Shown in pieces: positions 1-5,520 of a stretch of DNA of 6,936 bases. This DNA comes from Planctomycetota bacterium (lineage in GTDB: Bacteria; Planctomycetota; DG-23; SLPQ01). Below the pieces are notes generated by a model, which was not told where the DNA came from, did no database searches, and was given only the letters and a program-made list of their open reading frames with translations. Where the stretch lies: assembly GCA_021160625.1 (NCBI GenBank), contig JAGHCE010000196.1:1-6936 (forward strand), in the 5' to 3' direction. The stretch's first letter is position 1; every line of letters begins with the position of its first letter. Position numbers and translations under genes: made by a program.

Positions 1-1193
1 AGGTCGGCAATGACGGCGTCATCACGGTCGAGGAGGGCAAGTCCCTCGATACGCACGTGGACGTTGTTGAGGGGATGCAGTTTGACCGAGGCTATCTCTC
101 GCCGCATTTCGTCACCGACCAGGACACTATGAAGGTCGAGCTCGAAAACGCCTACGTCCTGATCCACGAGGACAAGATTTCCTCGGCCAAGCCTCTCGTA
201 CCGCTTCTTGAGAAGATTTCCAAGTCCGGCAAGCCTCTTGTCATCATCGCCGAAGACGTCGATGGCGAGGCGCTGGCGACGCTTGTGGTCAACAAGCTGC
301 GCGGCATACTCTCCTGCGTGGCTGTGAAGGCCCCCGGATACGGCGAACGCCGCAAGGCCAGCCTCCAGGACATCGCGATCCTCACCGGCGGCACGGCCGT
401 GATGAAGGACCTCGGCATTGATCTCGAGAATCTCGCCGTCTCCACTCTCGGACGGGTCAAGAAGATTATCATCGACAGCGAAAACACCACCATCATACAG
501 GGCGCCGGCAAGGTCAGTGACATAAAGGCGCGCGTGGAGCAAATTCGCCGCGAGATAGAGGAAACCACCTCCGACTACGACCGCGAAAAGCTCCAGGAAC
601 GCCTGGCCAAGCTCGCCGGCGGCGTCGCCGAGCTAAACGTCGGCGCGGCCACCGAGACCGAAATGCGCGAGAAAAAGGCGCGCATCGAGGACGCCCTTCA
701 CGCCACGCGCGCCGCGGTCGAAGAAGGAATACTGCCGGGCGGCGGCGTAGCGCTCATCCGCGCGGCGAAGACCCTCGACAGCCTTGAAGTGAAGGGAGAC
801 GACGCCACCGGCGTCGACATCATCCGCCGCGCGCTTGTAATGCCCTGCCGGTACATCGCCGACAACGCCGGCGCCGAAGGAGGCCTGGTGACAAAGCGGG
901 TAGCCGACGGGAAAGGCGCCTACGGCTACGACGCGCGCAAGGGCGAGTACGTCGATATGGTCGAGGCCGGCATAATTGACCCCAAGAAGGTCACACGCAC
1001 CGCGATGGAAAACGCCGTCTCGGTCGCCACTATGCTTCTTACTTCCGACTGCCTGATCGCCGACATCCCGACAGAGGAGCCCGAGATGCCTCCGGGCGGC
1101 CCCGATATGGGTGGTATGGGCGGCGGCATGGGCGGCATGGGTGGAATGGGCGGCGGTATGGGTGGAATGGGCGGTATGGGCGGTATGATGTAG
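1..1193 (+). CDS. groEL: GroEL chaperonin, first paralogue (5'-truncated by window edge)
   Basis: This is the C-terminal ~396 residues of a 60-kDa chaperonin, the cytoplasmic double-ring ATPase that encloses unfolded proteins under a GroES lid. The reading frame is already open at base 3 (VGNDGVITVEEGKS) and corresponds to E. coli GroEL from about residue 169, so the first ~168 residues, including the ATP-site Asp52 and Asp87, lie outside the window. Visible hallmarks are the apical-domain stretch VVEGMQFDRGYLSP, AEDVDGEALATLVVN, the hinge-side block EETTSDYDREKLQERLAKL, and ARIEDALHATRAAVEEG. The last contains the catalytic aspartate (E. coli Asp398; codon 690-692 GAC). GGGVALIR and the nucleotide-contact Asp in IIDPKKVTRT also remain. 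The protein ends in a 28-residue Gly/Gly/Met tail. The gene lies 42 bp upstream of groES. By all visible criteria it is the conventional, hydrolysis-competent GroEL of the pair. Identification is essentially certain; only the N-terminus is unseen. Confidence 0.98.
   Translation, partial: VGNDGVITVEEGKSLDTHVDVVEGMQFDRGYLSPHFVTDQDTMKVELENAYVLIHEDKISSAKPLVPLLEKISKSGKPLVIIAEDVDGEALATLVVNKLRGILSCVAVKAPGYGERRKASLQDIAILTGGTAVMKDLGIDLENLAVSTLGRVKKIIIDSENTTIIQGAGKVSDIKARVEQIRREIEETTSDYDREKLQERLAKLAGGVAELNVGAATETEMREKKARIEDALHATRAAVEEGILPGGGVALIRAAKTLDSLEVKGDDATGVDIIRRALVMPCRYIADNAGAEGGLVTKRVADGKGAYGYDARKGEYVDMVEAGIIDPKKVTRTAMENAVSVATMLLTSDCLIADIPTEEPEMPPGGPDMGGMGGGMGGMGGMGGGMGGMGGMGGMM
1107..1190 (+). 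repeat. GGM-repeat coding tail of the first GroEL
   Basis: Twenty-eight codons made only of Met and Gly, in units MGG and MGGG, close the first groEL just before its stop. The disordered GGM tail of GroEL projects from the base of each ring into the cavity and influences substrate confinement and ATPase rate (known for E. coli GroEL). Here it is about twice the E. coli length. The DNA is a degenerate tandem repeat of atgggcggc-like units, so length change by slippage is plausible. The second GroEL has nothing equivalent. Confidence 0.9.
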
Positions 1194-1235
1194 CCCGAAA
1201 ACTGAAAATCACACATCGACAGGAGGAAAAGTGTT

Positions 1236-1523
1236 ATGGCGATTAAACCTTTGGATGACAGGGTGCTCATAGAGCCCGTCGAGGCCGAGGAAAAGACACC
1301 CGGCGGAATAGTGCTTCCGGATACGGCCAAGGAAAAACCGATGCGCGGCAAGATCGTCGCCACGGGCCCCGGCAAGCTCCTTGAAACCGGCAAACGCCCT
1401 GAAATGACCGTCAAAAAGGGCGACCAGGTCATCTACGGCAAGTACTCCGGCACCGAGGTCAAGGTCAAGGGCAAGGAATACATCATAGTCCGGGAAAGCG
1501 AACTCCTGGCGAAAGTGGAGTAA
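1236..1523 (+). CDS. groES: GroES co-chaperonin (Cpn10)
   Basis: Encodes a 95-residue GroES, the heptameric lid that binds ATP-loaded GroEL and closes the folding chamber. The length is normal for the family. The N-terminal strand IKPLDDRVLIEPVE, the mobile loop with the GroEL-binding hydrophobic tripeptide in GGIVL (residues 23-27), the roof loop around GPGKLLETG (45-53) and the C-terminal VRESELLAKVE are all in place. The ATG at 1236 is supported by AGGAGG at 1221-1226. It lies 42 bp after the first groEL and 29 bp before the second, and is the only co-chaperonin gene in the window. It could therefore serve both GroELs, which is an inference. Nothing in the sequence is aberrant. Confidence 0.98.
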   Translation: MAIKPLDDRVLIEPVEAEEKTPGGIVLPDTAKEKPMRGKIVATGPGKLLETGKRPEMTVKKGDQVIYGKYSGTEVKVKGKEYIIVRESELLAKVE

Positions 1524-1552
1524 CGACAGATCCCGAAAAGGAGGTTTCCTAA

Positions 1553-3169
1553 ATGGCAAAGCAGTTGCTTTTCGAGGATGACGCGAGAAGACGCATCCTC
1601 ATAGGGGCCCGGAAGCTCGCCGACGCCGTTCGCGTCACGATGGGCCCGACGGGCCGAAACGTGCTGCTCAAGAAATCCTACGGCGGCCCACAGGTCACCA
1701 ACGACGGCGTAACGGTCTCAAAAGAGGTGGATCTGCCGGAACCGTTTGAGAATATGGGCGCAAAGCTCCTCAACGAGGTTTCCAAAAAGACCTCCGACGT
1801 CGCCGGTGACGGCACCACAACCGCCACGGTCCTGGCGGAGGCGATGCTGATCGACGGGCTCAAGAACGTCACCGCCGGCGCCGACCCGATGGCTCTCAAG
1901 CGCGGCCTCGACGCAAGCGTCGCCGTCGCCGTAGGCGAGCTCAAGGATCTTGCGCGGGAGGTCAAGGGCCACAAGCAGATCGCCCAGGTGGCCACAATCT
2001 CGGCCAACAACGATCCCCAGATCGGCGAGATGCTGGCCAATGCGCTCGACAAGGTCGGCCGCGACGGGGTCATCACCATCGAAGAAGGCAGATCCATCGA
2101 CACTCTCCTCGATGTCGTCGAGGGGATGCAGTTCGACAAGGGCTTCATCTCGCCCTACTTCATCAACCAGCCGGCCGATATGGAGTGCGTCCTGGAAGAC
2201 GCGCTCGTGCTGCTGGTGGAAAAGAAGATATCGAATCTGAACGACTTCCTGCCGCTTTTGGAGAAGGTGGCCCGCCTGGCCAAGCCTCTGCTTATCGTCG
2301 CCGAGGACGTCGAAGGCGAGGCGCTTGCGGCGCTTGTCGTCAACCGGCTTCGCGGCGTGATGTCCTGCGCAGCGGTCAAGGCCCCCGGCTTCGGCGACCG
2401 CAGGAAGGCGATGCTGGGCGATATGGCGGTCCTCACAGGTGCCCAGGTAATCTCCGAAGACCTCGGCCTCAAGCTTGAAGGCGTCGAAATCTCGATGCTC
2501 GGCAGCGTAAAGCGCGTCGCGGTCGACAAGGATACCACCACCCTCGTCGGCGGCGCCGGGAAGAAAAGCGACATCAACTCGCGCATCCAGCAGATAAAGG
2601 CCCGGATCGAGGAGACCACCTCCGACTACGACCGCGAGAAGCTCCAGGAGCGACTGGCGAAGCTCTCCGGCGGCGTCGCCGTTATCAGGGCGGGAGCGCC
2701 GACGGAAATCGCTATGAAGGAAAAGAAGAGCCGCTTCGAAAACGCCCTCAACGCCACCCGCGCAGCAGTCGAAGAGGGCATCATCCCCGGAGGCGGCGTG
2801 GCGCTCCTGAGGACGCGTGACGCGGTGCTTGCGGGGCGCAGGAAACTTCGCGGCGACGAGAAAATCGGTGCGGAAATCCTCGCTCGCTCACTTGGGGCTC
2901 CTATGCGCCAGATAGCCGACAACTCCGGCGCGGACGGCTCGGTCGTCACCGCCGAGGTCCTTGAAAAATCCGGGAACATCGGTTACAACGCCGCAACGGC
3001 GGAGTTCGTCGATATGTTCAAGGCCGGCATCGTCGACCCGACCAAGGTCACGCGCACGGCCCTTGAAAACGCGGCCAGTATCGCCGGGCTGCTCGTGACG
3101 ACGCAGTGCCTGGTCACCGATCTCGATGAAAAGGACAAGGAAAAGGTGACCGAGGGCGCCGTAAGGTAG
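1553..3169 (+). CDS. groEL: GroEL chaperonin, second paralogue with Asn at the catalytic Asp position and no GGM tail
   Basis: A complete 538-residue chaperonin; the ATG at 1553 follows AAGGAGGT at 1538-1545. Equatorial, intermediate and apical domains are collinear with E. coli GroEL with an offset of about one residue. Conserved ATP-site elements include MGPTGRN (30-36), Asp51 in TNDGV, AGDGTTTA (84-91), PGGGVAL (412-418), YNA (478-480) and Asp495 in GIVDPTKV. Apical residues used for substrate and GroES binding are also kept: Tyr202-Phe203, Leu233, Leu236, Leu258, Val262 and Val263; Tyr199 of E. coli is Phe here. Two features stand out. Residue 397, aligned to the hydrolytic Asp398, is Asn (codon 2741-2743 AAC, in SRFENALNATRAAVEEG), whereas the first paralogue has Asp. 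The C-terminus is short and charged (DLDEKDKEKVTEGAVR) instead of GGM repeats. The inference is a chaperonin that binds ATP but hydrolyses it slowly, or a specialised or mixed-ring partner. The family call is certain; the functional consequence is untested. Confidence 0.97.
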   Translation: MAKQLLFEDDARRRILIGARKLADAVRVTMGPTGRNVLLKKSYGGPQVTNDGVTVSKEVDLPEPFENMGAKLLNEVSKKTSDVAGDGTTTATVLAEAMLIDGLKNVTAGADPMALKRGLDASVAVAVGELKDLAREVKGHKQIAQVATISANNDPQIGEMLANALDKVGRDGVITIEEGRSIDTLLDVVEGMQFDKGFISPYFINQPADMECVLEDALVLLVEKKISNLNDFLPLLEKVARLAKPLLIVAEDVEGEALAALVVNRLRGVMSCAAVKAPGFGDRRKAMLGDMAVLTGAQVISEDLGLKLEGVEISMLGSVKRVAVDKDTTTLVGGAGKKSDINSRIQQIKARIEETTSDYDREKLQERLAKLSGGVAVIRAGAPTEIAMKEKKSRFENALNATRAAVEEGIIPGGGVALLRTRDAVLAGRRKLRGDEKIGAEILARSLGAPMRQIADNSGADGSVVTAEVLEKSGNIGYNAATAEFVDMFKAGIVDPTKVTRTALENAASIAGLLVTTQCLVTDLDEKDKEKVTEGAVR

Positions 3170-3199
3170 CCGCTGCGAGCCAACAGGAATAACGGTTTG

Positions 3200-3241
3200 C
3201 CGGGATAGCCGGGTGGGAAGACCCCCCCCCGGCTATCCCGG
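3200..3241 (+). terminator. Strong GC-rich hairpin between groEL2 and dnaJ (terminator, attenuator or mRNA-processing element)
   Basis: A perfect 14-bp inverted repeat, CCGGGATAGCCGGG at 3200-3213 and CCCGGCTATCCCGG at 3228-3241, encloses a 14-nt loop. The loop can fold further through GGG 3215-3217 against Cs in the run of nine C at 3222-3230. Four T residues follow at 3244-3247. The hairpin begins 30 bp after the groEL2 stop and ends 24 bp before the dnaJ start. The stem is strong enough for an intrinsic terminator, but the T-run is short, so partial read-through into dnaJ or a 3'-end stabilising role for the groE message is equally plausible. Confidence 0.6.
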
Positions 3242-3249
3242 ACTTTTGC

Positions 3250-3255
3250 AAGGTG
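3250..3255 (+). promoter_or_regulatory. Ribosome binding site of dnaJ
   Basis: AAGGTG lies 10 nt before the ATG at 3266. It is a moderate Shine-Dalgarno sequence just downstream of the intergenic hairpin. It favours ATG 3266 over the adjacent in-frame TTG at 3263, which would only add one extra residue. Confidence 0.5.
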
Positions 3256-3265
3256 CCTCGAATTG

Positions 3266-4399
3266 ATGGCGACCAAGGAAGATTACTACAAGATCCTCGG
3301 AGTTGACCGAAGCGCCTCCCAGGAAACGGTAAAAAGCGCCTATCGCAAGATGGCGATGGCGTATCACCCCGACAAAAACCCCGGAGACTCCGAGGCGGAA
3401 AAGAAGTTCAAGGACGCCTCCGAGGCCTACGAAGTCCTGCGCGACCCCGAAAAGAAGCGCCTCTACGACCTGTACGGCCACGAGGGGCTCGAACGCACCG
3501 GCTTCCACGGCTTTAGCAACGTCGACGATGTCTATGCCACCTTCGGCGACCTCTTTGCCAACTTCTTCGGAGGAAGCGTTTTCGGAAACCCCTTCGGCGG
3601 CCGCCAAGGCGGCCCGGCCCGGGGCAGAAGCCTGCGCATAACCCTGGAATTAGACCTCAAAGACGTCGTCAGCGGCGTCAAAAAGGTCGTCGAGATCACC
3701 CGCCACGAGCCATGCACCGCCTGTAAAGGCTCCGGCGCCCAGCGGGGCAGTGCCCCTTCCGTGTGCCCCTATTGCCGCGGGAGCGGCCGCGTGACCCAGA
3801 GCAGGGGGTGGCTAAGCGTGGCCACCACCTGCCCCAGGTGCCATGGCAAGGGTACGGTGATTGCCAACCCCTGCAAGGCCTGCGGCGGGACGGGCCTCCA
3901 GACGGTCAAGAGGGACATCTCCGTCAATATGCCCGCCGGCGTGGAAAGCGGCCAGCAGATGAGGATGGCCGGCGAGGGCGACTACGGCGAAAACGGCGCC
4001 CCTCCCGGCGACCTCTACGTGGAGATATACGTCCGTGAGCACCGGCTCTTCAAACGGCAGGGCAAGGACATCGTGTTCCGGATGCCGATAAGCTTCGCCC
4101 AGGCGGCCCTCGGTGACGATGTCGAGGTGCCGACCATCCACGGCAAGACCACCTTGAAGATACTGCCGGGCACGCAGAGTGAAAAGGCCTTTCGCCTCAA
4201 GGCCGAAGGCCTCCCACCCTTGCACGGCGGCCGCAGAGGCGACCAGATCGTCGTCGTGCACGTGGAGACGCCCAGAAAATTGACCCGCAGGCAGCGCGAG
4301 CTCCTGGAGGAATTTGCAAAGACCGAGGACGTAAATATCACCCCGCAGAGGAAGAAGTTCTTCAATCTCGTGAAGCTCTATCTCGGTAACCATAAGTAA
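3266..4399 (+). CDS. dnaJ: DnaJ (Hsp40) type I co-chaperone
   Basis: A 377-residue J-protein that delivers unfolded clients to DnaK and stimulates its ATPase. The J-domain spans about residues 5-70 with the essential HPD triad at 34-36 (MAYHPDKN). A Gly/Phe-rich linker follows at about 75-120, including FGDLFANFFGG. The zinc-binding domain has all four CxxCxGxG repeats: CTACKGSG (150-157), CPYCRGSG (167-174), CPRCHGKG (189-196) and CKACGGTG (203-210). The C-terminal client-binding beta domains include the NMPAGVESGQQMRMAGEGDYG segment (about 221-241), and dimerisation residues lie near the end. The length matches canonical class I DnaJ. ATG 3266 is chosen over TTG 3263. No dnaK is adjacent; grpE follows after 46 bp. 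No residue looks missing. Confidence 0.97.
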   Translation: MATKEDYYKILGVDRSASQETVKSAYRKMAMAYHPDKNPGDSEAEKKFKDASEAYEVLRDPEKKRLYDLYGHEGLERTGFHGFSNVDDVYATFGDLFANFFGGSVFGNPFGGRQGGPARGRSLRITLELDLKDVVSGVKKVVEITRHEPCTACKGSGAQRGSAPSVCPYCRGSGRVTQSRGWLSVATTCPRCHGKGTVIANPCKACGGTGLQTVKRDISVNMPAGVESGQQMRMAGEGDYGENGAPPGDLYVEIYVREHRLFKRQGKDIVFRMPISFAQAALGDDVEVPTIHGKTTLKILPGTQSEKAFRLKAEGLPPLHGGRRGDQIVVVHVETPRKLTRRQRELLEEFAKTEDVNITPQRKKFFNLVKLYLGNHK

Positions 4400-4408
4400 G
4401 AGACGTTG

Positions 4409-4434
4409 CCGCCGTGGTTGAAAGCGGTTTTTTT
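4409..4434 (+). other. Weak stem followed by a T7 tract in the dnaJ-grpE gap
   Basis: CCGC at 4409-4412 can pair with GCGG at 4424-4427, giving a stem of only 4 bp (5 with a G-U pair) around an 11-nt loop. Seven T residues follow at 4428-4434. The layout resembles an intrinsic terminator, but the stem is too short to be convincing. The T-tract sits directly in front of the grpE Shine-Dalgarno-like AGAGGT (4435-4440), so it may simply keep the translation start unstructured. Confidence 0.2.
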
Positions 4435-4445
4435 AGAGGTCCCCA

Positions 4446-5036
4446 ATGTCGCGCAGAAAGAAACACAAAGAGACGCCCGAAGAAAACCACGAAGCCGTGG
4501 GCGAGAACGAGGTGCAGGTGGAGGCGGAAGGCGAAAAGCGCATCGTTACGAGCGAGGATATCGCGCGCATCGAGAAGGCGCGCGACGATTACCTCGATAT
4601 GGCAAGACGCGCGCGGGCCGACTACGTTAACCTACAGCGCCGGATGGAGACCCAGTTCGCCGCGGCGCGCTACGACGCCCGCGCGAAGATGGCTCTTGAT
4701 ATGCTGGCGATACTCGACGATGTCGAGCGGGCGCTTGAACACGGCAGGGAGAGCGACGACTACGAGGGGCTGATGGAGGGGATAGCCCTTGTACGCGAGA
4801 AGTTCCTCGCCGCACTGGCGCGCTTCGACATAAAGCCGATAGACTCCCAGGGGCAACCCTTCGACCACAATTTCCATAACGCAATCGCTGAGCAGGCGAC
4901 CGATGAGGCCGAACCCGGCACCATCGTCGCCGTCGCCCAGAAGGGCTACACGTTCGGCAACCGGCTCTTGCGGCCCGCCAGCGTCGTCGTGGCGCGTCCT
5001 GCCGAAAAGCCGCAGGAGGCCGACGATGAAATATGA
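4446..5036 (+). CDS. grpE: GrpE nucleotide exchange factor
   Basis: Encodes a 196-residue GrpE, the homodimeric exchange factor that releases ADP from DnaK and acts as a thermosensor in the cycle. The N-terminus is charged and probably disordered (about 1-35). A long dimerisation helix follows (about 36-100), with the family block DYVNLQRRMETQ at 59-70 and LDMLAILDDVERALEHG at 84-100. The C-terminal beta domain carries the GrpE signature: FDHNFHNAIAEQ (139-150), then KGYTFGNRLLRPASVVVA (166-183). Asn172 sits where the family usually has an acidic residue or Gly, a minor deviation. The ATG at 4446 is preceded by AGAGGT, 5 nt away. It lies 46 bp after dnaJ and 33 bp before the zinc-ribbon gene, consistent with one transcript. 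Its DnaK partner is not encoded in the window. Confidence 0.96.
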   Translation: MSRRKKHKETPEENHEAVGENEVQVEAEGEKRIVTSEDIARIEKARDDYLDMARRARADYVNLQRRMETQFAAARYDARAKMALDMLAILDDVERALEHGRESDDYEGLMEGIALVREKFLAALARFDIKPIDSQGQPFDHNFHNAIAEQATDEAEPGTIVAVAQKGYTFGNRLLRPASVVVARPAEKPQEADDEI

Positions 5037-5069
5037 GACACCACCAGAGACTGGAAAGTAGGTGCATCT

Positions 5070-5351
5070 ATGCCGACGTATGACTACAAGTGCGATGCCT
5101 GTGGGTACGAGTTCGAAAAATTTCAGTCCATAACCGACGGGCGGCTCAGGAAATGCCCGGAATGCGGCAAGATGAAATTGCGTCGCCTGATCGGTGCGGG
5201 TTCGGCCGTCATCTTCCGCGGATCGGGTTTCTATGCCACCGACTATCGCAAGAGCTCTCCCACTATCTCTTCTTCAAAAAAATCGACCGGTTCATCGGAC
5301 AACGGCGGCAGCTCCGGCGCTTCGGACAACGGCCCGAAGAAGGACGACTGA
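5070..5351 (+). CDS. FmdB-family zinc-ribbon protein
   Basis: A 93-residue protein with the FmdB/CxxC_CxxC regulatory-domain pattern. The N-terminus is MPTYDYKCDACGYEFEKFQS, with Cys8/Cys11 pairing with Cys29/Cys32 (KCPECGK) to form one zinc ribbon. The common family motif IFRGSGFYATDYR follows at 48-60. The last ~33 residues are low-complexity Ser/Gly/Asn/Lys (SSKKSTGSSDNGGSSG) ending in an acidic/basic stretch, typical of the family and probably disordered. The start ATG at 5070 follows AGGTG at 5060-5064. The biochemical role of these small proteins is not established; the name comes from a putative regulator of a methanotroph formamidase gene. Its position 33 bp after grpE suggests co-expression with the chaperone genes, but that does not prove a chaperone role. 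Confidence 0.9.
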   Translation: MPTYDYKCDACGYEFEKFQSITDGRLRKCPECGKMKLRRLIGAGSAVIFRGSGFYATDYRKSSPTISSSKKSTGSSDNGGSSGASDNGPKKDD

Positions 5352-5363
5352 CATCCCCTCCGT

Positions 5364-5389
5364 CCGGCTTCCCTGCGTGTGAAAGCCGG
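5364..5389 (+). terminator. Weak hairpin after the zinc-ribbon gene, possible terminator
   Basis: CCGGCTT at 5364-5370 and AAGCCGG at 5383-5389 form a perfect 7-bp stem with a 12-nt loop, starting 12 bp after the stop codon. There is no T-tract, only CTCTT a few bases downstream. It could mark the end of the chaperone transcript, but not as a textbook intrinsic terminator. Confidence 0.3.
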
Positions 5390-5447
5390 CGGTACCTCTT
5401 CGGCAGACGCACATCGTGGCTGGCCCGATTGCAAACCGGGAGCGAAA

Positions 5448-5481
5448 AATCTTGACGTCGTGCCTGTTTTGGTGCAAGATT
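5448..5481 (+). promoter_or_regulatory. Candidate promoter overlapped by a 7-bp inverted repeat
   Basis: TTGACG at 5452-5457 matches five of six bases of a sigma-70 -35 box. With a 17-bp spacer comes CAAGAT (5475-5480), a poor -10 match (three of six). The same stretch holds a perfect inverted repeat, AATCTTG 5448-5454 and CAAGATT 5475-5481, 20 bp apart, which could be a protein-binding site. The 169-bp gap between the zinc-ribbon gene and the membrane-protein gene is the longest in the window and a logical place for a new promoter. The rest of the gap shows no further gene. Confidence 0.3.
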
Positions 5482-5508
5482 AGCGCGGTTTCTTCACGAC
5501 AGGAAGGA

Positions 5509-5516
5509 AAGGAGGG
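5509..5516 (+). promoter_or_regulatory. Strong ribosome binding site for the membrane-protein gene
   Basis: AAGGAGGG ends 4 nt before the ATG at 5521. It is one of the best Shine-Dalgarno matches in the window and fixes the start of the downstream open frame. Confidence 0.75.
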
Positions 5517-5520
5517 CCCA

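Noticed and set aside
152..568. Antisense open frame opposite the first groEL (and a similar one at 2155-2619 opposite the second)
   Set aside because: The two antisense products resemble each other only because the sense strands are homologous groEL genes. They have no independent support.
1194..1235. Possible CIRCE (HrcA) operator upstream of groES
   Set aside because: No TTAGCACTC / GAGTGCTAA inverted repeat is present here or in the other intergenic gaps. Control of the operon, if by HrcA, would lie upstream of the window.
3812..4393. Antisense 193-codon open frame opposite dnaJ
   Set aside because: It lies wholly opposite the conserved zinc-finger and C-terminal domains of dnaJ and reads as a complement of its codon bias, with no recognisable family.
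5420..5445. A GATTGCAAACC stretch resembling a tRNA-Cys anticodon loop (GCA)
   Set aside because: Only a 4-bp stem forms, leaving a 9-nt loop. There is no T-arm GTTCGA element, acceptor stem or D-arm around it, so it is not a tRNA gene.
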